The position numbers and the translations under genes are program-made. Below, one piece after another: positions 1-8,039 of a stretch of DNA of 17,486 bases (the first letter of the stretch is position 1; every line of letters begins with the position of its first letter). Source of the DNA: Acanthaster planci (taxonomy: Eukaryota; Echinodermata; Asteroidea; Valvatida; Acanthasteridae); contig NW_019091468.1 of assembly GCF_001949145.1 (NCBI RefSeq), forward strand, positions 714,245-731,730, given 5' to 3'. The notes under the pieces are model-generated. The model was not told where the DNA came from. It did no database searches and saw nothing but the letters and a program-made list of their open reading frames with translations.

Positions 1-404
1 TTCAAAATGTCATCGACTTTTTTGAACATACTGTGTCGTATTCCCCAGTGTTTTTATATTTGAAGAGATATTCACCTTATAAATACAACTGGCTGTGACC
101 AGTAAACTTCTAGGTTAGAACAAAGTGTACCCCAGTCTGTCTTATTGGCTTGATGTCACAACTGTCTTGTTTGAGATCATGAACAGTAGGCCGGTATGAA
201 CAGACAAAATATTAAAAGCGTGTGGAGGAAGAGGAAAGATCCTGAACTTTGTCATTTGCTTTCAGAGGCTTGTACAAACCGTCAACGAACTCTTCATAGT
301 TCAAAGGACACGTAATAAAAACTTCCAGACCTTCACAACTGTTTGCAACGCTGGTATAGATTATGCAGTTCGTGTTCCGGGCCTCAAAAGCCTGCAAACG
401 TGAT

Positions 405-531
405 CAGGCTTTGCCCGAATTACTTGGCTGCGTTTTGAAATCACACACGACCCTATTGGAAGTGGCTACAGCCACTACCGTAAACTTGTGTGTGATTTCG
501 AGTCGTAGCCAAGTGATTCGGACACGGCTTC
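405..531. repeat. Imperfect foldback next to the Ig exon donor
   Basis: Arms of about 42 nt (near 407-449 and 488-530) share CTTGGCT..G..T.GAAATCACACAC as inverted copies. A central GTGGCT-AC-AGCCAC adds an inner stem. The outer arm begins about 22 nt past the gene A exon 6 donor. It looks like a MITE or snap-back element. Confidence 0.6.
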
Positions 532-552
532 GTGCTTCCAATTCGGGCTCAC

Positions 553-729
553 CTCGCTTGTTATCGGTCGAGGTCACATCTGACCACGAAAGAAAGCCAC
601 CGTCCGTCTGCACCATCCAGAAGAACAGCAGCGGCTCACTCCCAGTCGTGGAGATGTTGCAGTGGAGAACCAAGTCCTTGCCGACAACGACTGATACGTT
701 GACAACCGCATCCCCGTCAAGGTGTAAAT
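553..729 (-). CDS. Gene A exon 6: first half of an immunoglobulin domain
   Basis: A 177-nt exon, acceptor CTCTTCAACAG|AT, donor CGA-G|GTGAGC, phase 1 at both ends. It encodes residues 183-241. VVNVSVVVGKDLVLHC gives Ig strands A' and B with the B-strand Cys (206). LLFFWMV gives the C strand with the invariant Trp (220), 14 residues after the Cys. Asn-193 and Asn-207 are in N-glycosylation sequons. The second half of the domain (D-x-G-x-Y-x-C) was not found between 1 and 540, so the Ig domain is split by an intron and continues left of the window. The frame has a stop 22 nt before the acceptor, which fixes the exon start. Confidence 0.75.
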
Positions 730-3700
730 CTGTTGAAGAGACAATTCGGTATCACATTTAATGTCACCTGTCGGAAAACTTATGCACCCTCTGTGCTCTG
801 GAGGAGGAGAGGCTTGTTTGTGGTCATACACACGCCAACAAAGAGACCCTCTGACTTGTCATAACTAAGACTTTGATCAGCTGCATGGAGATTTGGGTTT
901 TTTTCACGGTGAAGGTGGAAAGTTATGAAAGAAGTTTGTGGTGTGCGGAAATATCTATCTTGTGAGTATGATTGGGTCTGAAAAGGTTGTGTCCAGACGA
1001 AGGACAGAGCATACTGTCTGTGTCCAGACGAAGGACAGAGTCTGAAACGTTGAGTACCCTTTTCAAAACCACACATACGAAAGAGGTATTTTCGCATAGT
1101 GCTACAGCAAACCTGTTACCGGTACTTAATCTAATCAGGTTGTATAAGCCTACAGTCGTTCAGATAATAATGTCATGTGGGCCTAGATTTCTCTCAGTAG
1201 ACAGCATCTTGGAAGGATGCTAAAATAGTTTTCAAACGAAGGCCTACCTGACTCTGCATTGTTGTCAGAGGAAGCCGTAGCTTCTGCGGTTCTTGTCCTG
1301 ATCGTAGCAGAGACTGTTGGTTCAGGCGTAGTGCTATCTGTGAACCGTACAGATAAAAAGCATTTAAAACAGGGCGCTGTTAGGTCTAAAGCTCTGCGTG
1401 TGAGCGACGAGGAGACTAGGATCCTCGAGTTGGCAGTGAAATTTGGGAGTTTTGTTGCGGTGACTTAAAAGGAGTACTGTCTGATGTAGAGGAGGCCGTA
1501 GCTTCTTTGGTTCTTGTCCTGATGGTAGCAGAGACTGTTGATTCAGGCTTAGTGTTGTCTGCGAACCGCACAGATAAAGAGCATTTAAAACAGGTAGCTA
1601 TTAAGGTCTAGGGCTTTGTTTGTGAACCACGAGGAGACTAGGATCCTCGAGTTAGTACGGAGAACCCACCCGCCCAAAAAAGAAACACGAAGAAAAAGGA
1701 AACATGTCGAGGACTACTCAAAGAAAGTTTTGAAGTTAAACCGCTGGAACAATTTGCTTTGGTTCACAAAAGAGTGTCCAACTATTTGGTCGTGTGCATT
1801 TTCCATCTCAAATACGCAGGATATTACAATCACCTGCACTTTCACTGCTGGCTCTGGCAGGGCTGGTGATCGTCTCTGTTGCTGGCTGAATTGTGCTGGA
1901 TTTATCTGGAAGAGAAAGTAAGTTTAGTATTAAGGGTCAGTGTTTGTTTATTAGTGAATAAGACTTTTATTTTCAACTTGCAGTTCTTGTCAGCACGCGC
2001 CCCGTCCAATTTTAAAAGAATGCGATTGAATACGACTGCCGATACGCCTGAATAGTAGGCCTACGTATAGTCTTTTGAATGGACGCTCGCACAAATCTGT
2101 TTTTAAGCTCTTTGGTATGTCTTTTGTTTAGCTCTCTTTGTGAAATAGTGGGTATATAAGGCGTAGAATGCCAAGATTCATCGAGTACGAGACTGACACG
2201 GTGGGGTATACTTGGCTTGTGCGAGTACAGTGGACGTGGACCCGGTGCTAGCAGGGACGGAGTGAAAGCTAAGAGACAGAGGGCTACCTCAAGCTACCGG
2301 CTAAGCACACTGCATGCATGCCCGCCACCACGACGACCATAATGTGTCAAAGAGACCTGTGTTTCAACATTGCTGTGCTAAGCCTTTCCTCAAATCGGCC
2401 CAGACCAGAGACTTTTCGGCGTGACACTCTCAAGCTCTCTGTAAGTTAAAATGTACAAGGTCGTATTGCATGTATCTTCATTGCTTCGCTTCATTTTGTT
2501 GAGCTTTATTATTTTATAGCATGCTTCCCGTTGTTGATTTTTGCATGAAATTTATCCGAAATTTTCAGCTTTTTTTGGGGGGGGGGGTTCTAATACGAAG
2601 GGTTCCGGGCATGCAGTAGTGTAAATTTGTGCCGGAAATGGGGGGGGGGTGATAGGTATGAGGAAAGGTGGGGGGTGACACAATATGCATAGGTCGATAG
2701 ACATGATATTGATGAAGCCTACATCTGCAGTGTGTTTTATTCAGAATGGCATATTTATGGCTTTTTATGTTGTTCTCCATTTTCGATTGATATTGAATGC
2801 AATTTAGTCGTTATTTTATCATTGCTTTAAAAGTACTCTTCTTGCCTTGGTTTAGAAACATTTATTAATTCGAGTAAACCTAGAGTTTTTTTAAGGTCAT
2901 CTTAAACCTTGTCAAAGCGACACATTATTATTTCTGTTGGGTTTTTGTCATTAATTTTGTCCGACCACTGTCATATTAAAAAATCACATTGCGCCTGTGA
3001 CGGCAGACCCATAGGTTATGTAACTCCAAGCTGGTTCATCACCAAGCTATTTTTCCCATCTGTCAAACATCCTAACATTTCTCTATGGTCGTCTTCTATC
3101 TCGATATTTCCCAATTAAACATCGAGTTGGTTAATGCATGAATAAACTAGTACAAAAATGACGTAGTTAATTGGCACAGGACGGAGAGATCCTCGTGAGT
3201 AAAAACGAATCCGATGAGATGCACTCACACACAACTTGAGCGTGTGCGCGCTTTGTGGCACGTACGTCTAGACACCTTATCCGGTGCGTAAGTGACTTCG
3301 TCACAAAGACGGATGCGCCACGATTCGCGGGCTCCCATTGGACGATCGCAGAAGCCTTGCACGTTAACTTTCGGTTCCATGGTTCCACATATACGGCGAT
3401 CAATGCATGTAATCCTATGTGCAGTACACGTGTGCAGTGGGCGTGGTTTAAACTGACATGACGTTACACTTACGGACCGGATAGGTTGGAGAGGATTGTG
3501 ACGCACGCGTATACTGTCCATGTGCGCCGACAGGATGGCCCGGCCCCGCAGTGATGGCTTCTAAATTTTTAAAAACTGACTTGACTCAGGCTGACTGTGC
3601 TTTCTGCCACATGATAAACGTGAAAGCACACCCTACACCAAATTCCTCAATAGTCATCTTCGATTGCGGTCATAAGCTGTATTTCAAGTGTAATTGCCAC

Positions 3701-5037
3701 CATCGTAAAAGGGGCGTATTACAACTGGTGGTGCCAATGTGATTTGACTACACACAACATACGTGACCACTCCTTTAACTTCCAGTTTAAAAGGGATCTC
3801 ATCTTTAATGCTTCGTCGTCGACCCATTTCCAACAATAACAGGAAACGGGAAGGCACTGCTGGTTCCGGGTTCAGCCACAAAAAAAAAAAACCCGAAATA
3901 AAATTGCCATCTCTCTGTTACTTCCACCATAAGTTTTTCCTTCCATACTTCCACTCTGCCGCTTTGTCAAGGACGGTGCCACTAGATTCATCCACGTAAG
4001 ATAACAATCCATAACAATTTGACGGACTGTACATTGGACATGGGATAGTGTGTCTCATGTACACTGTTTGTATGTCCCATCCAGGGAGACTAGAACTCAC
4101 GATCTAAAACCCCAAATACAATTGTCTTTAATAAAGAAAATCTGTCATCATTTTACTTCGAGAGGCTTAAACGTAATGAACGTAACAGTATTCAAATTCC
4201 AATTGCCAGAAATTTCGGAAAATTTCGCACAAATTATGAGATTGAATCTCTCTTCTTTTTTTTTTACGTCAGTGGATTCGGATGAAAGTTTGTTGTTCTT
4301 CGTATCACCCTGTTTAATCGGAGAAGGGGACAGAAACTTAATTGCACCTCAGAGCCAGGAGACCTGCACCAGATTGTGAATAGACCTACCTTCATTTTCC
4401 GTAGTCTCAATACAAGCCGCCCCACCGCAACTGTCCGGGCAGCATCGCATGGTTCCCGAACACTCCAGGTCAAAGAGACAGTCCAAGGTACACACTGCCA
4501 GACTGTGCTTAGAGACAATTTGTTCAGAAGGACAGGTTCCTGGCTTGGACAAATCTGAAATCGAGATTACGCAGAACACCTAGAGGTTAACAAAGAAAAT
4601 GACCTGAATGACTACAATACTACCTTGCAATAATTTTTATATTTACAAAGACAATTCACTATTCATTGTACGTAAGGTACAAAGATTTCCATTTTCTCTT
4701 GTCCTGTCACTGTGCTTCACTCGGAAAAAATCAACACGTAGCTTTCATTTTCCGCTGTTCCCTCAAATATATAGTCCCATCCAGAAGTTACAGCACACCG
4801 CCTCGGGGGTAACAGGGTGGGGATGTTTTATAAGCTGACAAATAAAACAACATTGTTTTCTCTTCACGAATAAATCTAGCAATAACTTAAGTTCTCACCT
4901 ATGTCCCCACTTTTAGGGTCTTGGTCTTTGCGAGCATTTCCCTCTGCTTTCTCGACAGGATTGCCGTCGACGGATAACAAAATAACCAGCAGGCAAATGC
5001 AAGTCACAGAAGAAACCTGCAGAATATGGGACTTCAT
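553..5037 (-). CDS. Gene A: secreted WAP / Ser-Thr-rich / Ig-domain protein (6 exons, 3' end outside window)
   Basis: Joined minus-strand exons are 4899-5037, 4390-4554, 1834-1905, 1478-1558, 1248-1337 and 553-729. They give 724 nt, an open frame of 241 codons plus one base. Order by residue: signal peptide (1-25), short acidic/basic spacer, WAP four-disulfide core (50-95), Ser/Thr/Pro-rich stalk (102-182), start of an Ig domain (183-241). All junctions are phase 1, so each internal exon is a symmetric 1-1 module. Introns are 344, 2484, 275, 140 and 518 nt. WAP domains are typically protease-inhibitory or antimicrobial and act outside the cell. The stalk looks O-glycosylated, and NVS and NIS sites lie in the Ig part. 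The second half of the Ig domain and the C terminus are not in the window, so secreted versus membrane-anchored cannot be decided. I know no named gene with this architecture. The weakest step is the 2.5-kb jump from WAP to stalk. Confidence 0.72.
768..797 (-). other. Possible 30-nt microexon of gene A
   Basis: A strong acceptor (CCTCTCCTCCTCCAG|AG) and a good donor (ACA-G|GTGACA) enclose 30 nt that are phase 1 at both ends and open in frame (EHRGCISFP). Including it would leave only a 38-nt intron before the Ig exon, which is very short for an animal. It may be an alternative microexon or chance. Confidence 0.25.
990..1040. repeat. Short direct repeat
   Basis: TGTCCAGACGAAGGACAGAG occurs at 990-1009 and again at 1021-1040, in the intron between gene A exons 5 and 6. 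On the minus strand each copy is bordered by a CAG acceptor-like sequence, but no exon with a donor could be built from it. Confidence 0.8.
1248..1337 (-). CDS. Gene A exon 5: Thr-rich stalk segment
   Basis: A 90-nt exon, acceptor GGTTCACAG|AT, donor TCA-G|GTAGGC, phase 1 at both ends. It encodes 30 residues with the core TVSATIRTRTAEATASS followed by DNNAES. It shares its 5' two thirds with exon 4, while the 3' end differs (DNNAES instead of TSD). The donor here is the stronger of the two copies. An open frame on the opposite strand over the same bases is a shadow. Confidence 0.66.
1264..1657 (-). repeat. Tandem duplication (about 172 bp units) carrying gene A exons 4 and 5
   Basis: Bases 1264-1434 and 1488-1657 align along their whole length with scattered substitutions and a single-base indel near 1603, offset about 223 bp. 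Each unit contains most of a stalk exon, its acceptor and about 100 nt of upstream intron, and ends near GGATCCTCGAG. Confidence 0.85.
1478..1558 (-). CDS. Gene A exon 4: Thr-rich stalk segment, duplicate of exon 5
   Basis: An 81-nt exon, acceptor GGTTCGCAG|AC, donor GAC-A|GTACTC, phase 1 at both ends. The donor is weaker than the others because it lacks G at position -1. It encodes 27 residues with the core TVSATIRTRTKEATASS. It is nearly identical to exon 5, and the similarity runs on into about 100 nt of the intron upstream of the acceptor. Readthrough past the donor stays open for a while and then meets a stop, so the donor is needed. Confidence 0.6.
1834..1905 (-). CDS. Gene A exon 3: Ser/Thr/Pro-rich stalk segment
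   Basis: This 72-nt exon has a strong acceptor (TTTCTCTTCCAG|AT) and a donor GCA-G|GTGATT, phase 1 at both ends. It encodes 24 residues rich in Ser, Thr, Ala and Pro (KSSTIQPATETITSPARASS), which resembles a mucin-like O-glycosylated stalk. It has no cysteine and no recognisable fold. Matching phase with the flanking exons and the same composition as the next two exons are the reasons to include it. Confidence 0.65.
2153..2161 (+). promoter_or_regulatory. Plus-strand TATA box inside gene A intron 2
   Basis: GGGTATATAAGGCG is a strong TATA match. About 280 bp further on, a consensus donor TCT|GTAAGT is at 2440/2441. Between them is an ATG at 2342 followed by 33 open codons (starting MCQRDLCFN) up to the donor. 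This could be the promoter and first exon of a nested plus-strand gene, or part of an LTR-like element. No downstream exon was identified. Confidence 0.3.
2450..3225. other. AT-rich gene A intron without recognised features
   Basis: Apart from the G tracts this part of intron 2 is AT-rich and low in CpG. I see no exon with matched splice sites on either strand. Confidence 0.4.
2570..2690. repeat. Poly-T to poly-G junction and G tracts
   Basis: T7 followed by G11 (2570-2587), a G10 run (2640-2649) and a G6 run near 2670. The same T-then-G layout recurs at 11658-11672 and 16820-16836 in the same orientation. It may be ends of degenerate mobile elements or simple-sequence expansion. Confidence 0.6.
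3235..3566 (+). repeat. Repeat family F, copy 1 (with internal module)
   Basis: The left flank is CTTGAGCGTGTGCGCGC and the right part is ACGCACGCGTATACTGTCC through to GCAGTGATGGCTTCTAA. It is homologous to copies at 7233-7523, 7841-7952 and 14349-14456. Unlike its AT-rich surroundings it is CpG-rich. An inverted-repeat module (3278-3483) interrupts it. Confidence 0.65.
3278..3483 (-). mobile_element. Inverted-repeat module M, copy 1 (206 bp), minus orientation
   Basis: The ends are TATCCGGTGCGTAAGTGAC and, inverted, TATCCGGTCCGTAAGTGTAA. If the outer TA is a target duplication, the terminal repeats begin TCCGGT, a Tc1/mariner-like MITE layout. Inside are CCACGCCCAC, GTTTAAAC and a CCAATGGGA motif shared with copy 2 in reverse orientation. 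It has no coding capacity. Confidence 0.6.
3554..3742 (+). other. Small Cys/His-rich ORF starting at the end of repeat F copy 1
   Basis: ATG at 3554 lies in the conserved repeat end (ATGGCTTCTAA). The 62-codon ORF contains C-A-F-C-H, then DCGHKLYFKCNCHH, a zinc-finger-like spacing reminiscent of RING-type or transposon zinc knuckles. There is no known family match and no splice support. It may be a remnant of the autonomous parent of the repeat or chance. Confidence 0.25.
4390..4554 (-). CDS. Gene A exon 2: WAP four-disulfide core domain
   Basis: The 165-nt exon has acceptor TTTCAG|AT and donor GAA-G|GTAGGT, phase 1 at both ends. It encodes a complete WAP domain. KPGTCP opens it, and the eight cysteines sit at residues 54, 68, 72, 78, 84, 85, 89 and 94 of the protein, including the diagnostic spacing C..DC....EC....RCC...CG....C. 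The whole domain in one symmetric exon is usual for WAP modules. The loop between the first two cysteines (PSEQIVSKHSLAV) would be the inhibitory loop in elafin/SLPI-type members. The target cannot be predicted. Confidence 0.9.
4899..5037 (-). CDS. Gene A exon 1: start codon and signal peptide
   Basis: ATG at 5037-5035 follows a short leader and lies about 120 nt downstream of a TATA-like box. The exon encodes 46 residues plus one base. A basic start (MKSH) precedes a hydrophobic core (VTCICLLVILLSV), with likely cleavage near VDG-N at about residue 25. After that comes a hydrophilic Glu/Lys/Asp-rich spacer. It ends ATA-G|GTGAG, a good donor in phase 1. A classic N-terminal signal peptide directly before an extracellular domain exon supports this start. 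In the 5' leader the decamer GAGGCAAGTT occurs twice (near 5050 and 5072), a small local duplication. Confidence 0.82.
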
Positions 5038-5154
5038 CTTCACGACGGAAGAGGCAAGTTGACCAGAGGAGAGGCAAGTTTATTTTTCTTTTTAACAGTC
5101 CGGAGTTTTGTTACACAGTTTTTTTGAAGACACTTCCCACTAGTCACCAGTTCT

Positions 5155-5164
5155 CCCTTTTATC
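5155..5164 (-). promoter_or_regulatory. TATA-like box of gene A
   Basis: The minus strand reads GATAAAAGGG, 118 nt upstream of the gene A start codon. Transcription would begin around 5125-5135, giving a leader of about 90 nt. No other core element is clear. Confidence 0.5.
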
Positions 5165-5331
5165 GAGTTCATAGTTGGCCCTTCCACTGAGGTATTATTT
5201 CGTATGTACCTAAAATTATGATCCACACCGCACTTTCCTATCGCTGTACCAAAGGTTTTTCCGTTTCTGGTTTTCCTCTTGTACGGCCGATATTTCCAAT
5301 TAGTTTCCCACAGCTTTGCGGCTTGGGTACT

Positions 5332-5343
5332 CGGAAATTTCCG
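5332..5343. promoter_or_regulatory. Rel/kappaB-like palindrome upstream of gene A
   Basis: CGGAAATTTCCG is a perfect 12-bp palindrome containing GGAAATTTCC, close to the Dorsal/Rel half-site pair. It lies about 170 bp upstream of the TATA-like box. The first G of the full consensus is missing. Binding is an inference. Confidence 0.3.
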
Positions 5344-5488
5344 TAAAATGACGAAGTAATTTCGTAAGTATCAGGCGACGTATCTTTATCAGTTACCTCA
5401 CCGTGGCGGCCCACACGTAGCTCCCAAAGTTACCGGCATTGAGTGCGGATACCCGGTAGTTAAGGCACGTCCGTACGTAAGGTCATTG

Positions 5489-5584
5489 TCAGAACCTTTG
5501 ATAGTTCAGGGCGCTCGTAGTGGGCATAAGCCTGATGATTCTGGTTGTTTCTGGTTGTTTGAAAGCAATATCATAAGCAGATTT
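5489..5584 (-). other. Candidate small terminal exon, uncertain
   Basis: The acceptor GTGACCTCTTGCAG|AAA is followed in phase 0 by 31 open codons (starting KSAYDIAFKQPETTR, ending LNYQRF) and a stop. It could be a last exon of gene B or chance. No polyadenylation signal of the AATAAA type follows before gene A. Confidence 0.15.
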
Positions 5585-5719
5585 CTGCAAGAGGTCACAG
5601 CCAATGACAGTCTTAATTGTGACCCAAGTACATCATCAACTCACCAGACCTTGAAAGCAATCTTCAGTCATATGACCAGACCACATAGTAAAATGTCGAA
5701 ATCCACTTCGAGTAGCTGA

Positions 5720-7230
5720 CTGTCACAGCCGGATCTCCCTCTTAAGGGGAAACGCTAGTGCGATCGGTTCAACCCACTCATGCAGGGTCCTTGACTTGAT
5801 TTGTTCAACGCCTACCGTTTGACTTCCGCCTGTAGCACACACACAATCTATTTACTGTGACTATAAGAGGCAATTCGCTCTTGAGAGTAGCTCAAAAGAG
5901 ACTTCTCAGTAAAAGGAATACAGAACTGACGCTATCGCCATCCTTAGGTAAATCCTTTTGTGCCTCTGCCTTGACAAGGGGAGACACCAGTCCTGCATTG
6001 TACTGTGGCTGCATCAGAATCGGCCCAGGTAATGGCTTCAGGTTTTGTGGCAACGGCAAAACTACTCAACCTGCTTGCACGGTGCCTGGACAAAGGGCTC
6101 ATTTCGGGCTAACGATCATGACTAAAGCAGTTTCTGAGCCCAGCTTTACATATTTTTTGGCCCAATTATCAGTCCGCAACCCTATAAAAAGGACGTGGTT
6201 TCAAAGCGCCGTCGTTAGAAGGTAAGTATATAGGTCTAACAACCGCCGGAAGAGGTCAGAAGAGTTCATCCCGTGATTGGTTACATGGATAATCCTGGCA
6301 ACACCAAGAGACCTCGTTATTTACTGGCTCAAGTTCACTACGGGTCAGTCCGTTTGCTTTAAAGATTCTGTGATAAGTGATCAGACTGTGACTGATCGAT
6401 ATTGCATACACAAGTCCGTTGATGTCAAAATCAGGTGCCGACACTTCGAATTTCGACAACTGGGGGTTGCTTCACTGTGGTGTCCCACGCAAGCCCACGC
6501 GTAGTTCACACGAGAGTCCGAGTCAGCGGCGCGGCCTTTATGGCCAGCTGGGGCTAATTTCATAGAGCTGCTTACGCACAAAATTTGCTTAAGCGCGCGA
6601 AAACCTTGCTGGATAAATCCGGTAACCAGCCCAAACTCCATGCGGCGTATATTGTTTGTGGATCGAATTCAGCTGTGTTTTGTTTAGCATGACAATAAAT
6701 AGCGTTTGAGCTGGTAACCTTTGTTTTCTTAAAAGGTTTTCCACGCTTAAGTTAAGCGAATTTCGGCTTAGCAGTTCTATGAAATTGGCCACAGTTCTTT
6801 GAAGCGGAGGCTTTAGCACGAGCCATATGCATGCAACTGAAATGAAAAGATTTCCCTCTCCCGTTAAGTTGTTCAATACTCCAACTGCACAAGCACAAAA
6901 TGAGCAGACAAGACAGCTAATTACGGCACAAGATGTCAAACGATTTTCTTCAGCCTAGAAAGAGCACAAAAATACCCATTAATAATAACAGTTTACACTA
7001 GCGGTGCAATCACGGTGGAACTGTATACCCATTCCCCTATCACATTAATTTCAACCCATGGTTTATTGTCAGAAGAGCGTGATGAGCTGCAGTCACGTGC
7101 TGTGGTGCACAGATTATCACGATTAAATGTGAAAGCTGAAATTGTATGTATGGTAATGAGGTTTCTGCTAATGCACGTACATGTACAAAAACGCCATTAT
7201 TGCGGGGCCACATGCTCAAACACAGATTCT
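5720..7230. other. Intergenic or gene B intronic DNA
   Basis: Apart from the uncertain segment at 5892-6008, no exon was recognised. A TATAAAAAGG (6183) with a GTAAGT only 40 nt later does not make a sensible first exon. A 116-codon minus-strand ORF (6589-6939) has a hydrophobic start but no family resemblance or splice context. Confidence 0.35.
5892..6008 (-). other. Candidate terminal exon (possible gene B 3' part), uncertain
   Basis: After a possible acceptor (CCGATTCTGATGCAG|CCA) the minus strand is open for 38 codons and then a stop. It reads PQYNAGLVSPLVKAEAQKD and then KDGDSVSS, a Pro/Lys/Asp-rich linker-like composition. Phase 0 at the acceptor would fit the phase-0 donor of gene B exon 3, 3.6 kb away. 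The polypyrimidine tract is poor and there is no domain match. The opposite strand is also open with several cysteines, so coding on either strand is unproven. Confidence 0.25.
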
Positions 7231-7232
7231 TA

Positions 7233-7523
7233 CTTGAGCGCGCTTGTTTGGCAAGTGACGACATCCTTATCCGGTTCGTAAGTGTGACGTCACTTCAGTT
7301 TAAACACGCCCACTTCACATAGTTGCGCGTTAACACGAAACCGTGGAATCGTAAGTTATCGTTCGACTTGCCTGTTCTTCCAATGGGAACGTATAATTCG
7401 CGGTGCGTGCGTGTGTCTGACGGTGTCACGAACCGGATACAGAGAAATAGCGCGCGCGTGGGCCCAGCACCTGCCAGCAAACTGGTTGCCCCCGCAGTAA
7501 AGGCTCGATCCGTCTAATTCTGG
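7233..7523 (+). repeat. Repeat family F, copy 2 (with internal module)
   Basis: Left part TTGAGCGCGCTTGTTTGGC to GACATCCT, right part GCGCGCGTGGGCCC to TCTAATTCTGG. The module (7268-7439) splits it exactly where copy 3 (7841-7952) reads GACATCCTATTGG without interruption. Confidence 0.7.
7268..7439 (+). mobile_element. Inverted-repeat module M, copy 2 (172 bp), plus orientation
   Basis: The 12-bp terminal inverted repeats TATCCGGTTCGT / ACGAACCGGATA are perfect. Just inside the left end is a consensus CRE (TGACGTCA), followed by GTTTAAAC and CACGCCCAC. It is homologous to 3278-3483 over its length but in the opposite direction. Confidence 0.7.
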
Positions 7524-7529
7524 TCGCTG

Positions 7530-7800
7530 GCTATTGCATGTACATGAGTACTTAAATTTCCTTGCTCACTACCGTGATCATTTTCCCGTGTAGGCAATCA
7601 CTAATAACACTTTCTATATCATAACACTTTTGTAACGCAGAGACACAACACAGCAATAAATTTAACGTTTCAGTCATCACTGTTCTGAACAACCGAGTAA
7701 TGTCATCTCAGTAATACATGATCTTTATGAGATGGACGATTTAAAAACTGAACACAACATTCAACTAGAGTATCTAGACTTATTCGATTAGACGCCATAT
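7530..7800. other. AT-rich spacer
   Basis: Low-GC sequence between F copies 2 and 3. I see nothing in it on either strand. Confidence 0.4.
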
Positions 7801-7840
7801 GCGGTGGCGCCGCACTCTTCGCACATTCTTCAGCTTGACG

Positions 7841-7952
7841 CAAGCGTGCATTTGGTAAATCACGACATCCTATTGGTCAAAGAGGCATGTAACGCGCGCG
7901 TACCACCTGTCCACGAGCGTTGCGTCACCGCAGTCATGGCTTCTAATTCTGG
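7841..7952 (+). repeat. Repeat family F, copy 3 (no module: empty site)
   Basis: CAAGCGTGCATTTGGTAAAT through GACATCCTATTGGTC to CGCAGTCATGGCTTCTAA. It shows the uninterrupted sequence at the module position, and the site contains an inverted CCAAT box (ATTGG). A 29-codon open frame (MASNSGCLL...) starts at the conserved ATG. Confidence 0.65.
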
Positions 7953-8039
7953 TTGTCTATTACAGTCTACTAAAAAATACACATACGGCTGGTTCGACGT
8001 TACTCGCTCCTCAAAACGGAAATAATGTTATACAGATCA

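Noticed and set aside
212-397. Minus-strand ORF as the next gene A exon
   Set aside because: Its best acceptor is phase 0 while exon 6 ends in phase 1, and the residues do not complete an Ig domain.
404-673. Long minus-strand ORF running on from the Ig exon
   Set aside because: The tail past the GTGAGC donor lies in the foldback and lacks the D-x-G-x-Y-x-C needed to finish an Ig domain.
1259-1468. Plus-strand ORF repeated at 1490-1660 (hydrophobic, looks like a duplicated peptide)
   Set aside because: It is antisense to gene A exons 4 and 5. The second copy is frameshifted, while the minus-strand exons keep frame and splice sites.
2018-2272. Open frame on the minus strand after an acceptor (SLLAPGPRPLYS...)
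   Set aside because: No donor in phase 1, no start codon, and it overlaps a plus-strand TATA box. Its composition does not match the stalk exons.
6183-6230. TATAAAAAGG plus GTAAGT on the plus strand
   Set aside because: The donor would follow the expected start site by about 10 nt, too short for a first exon.
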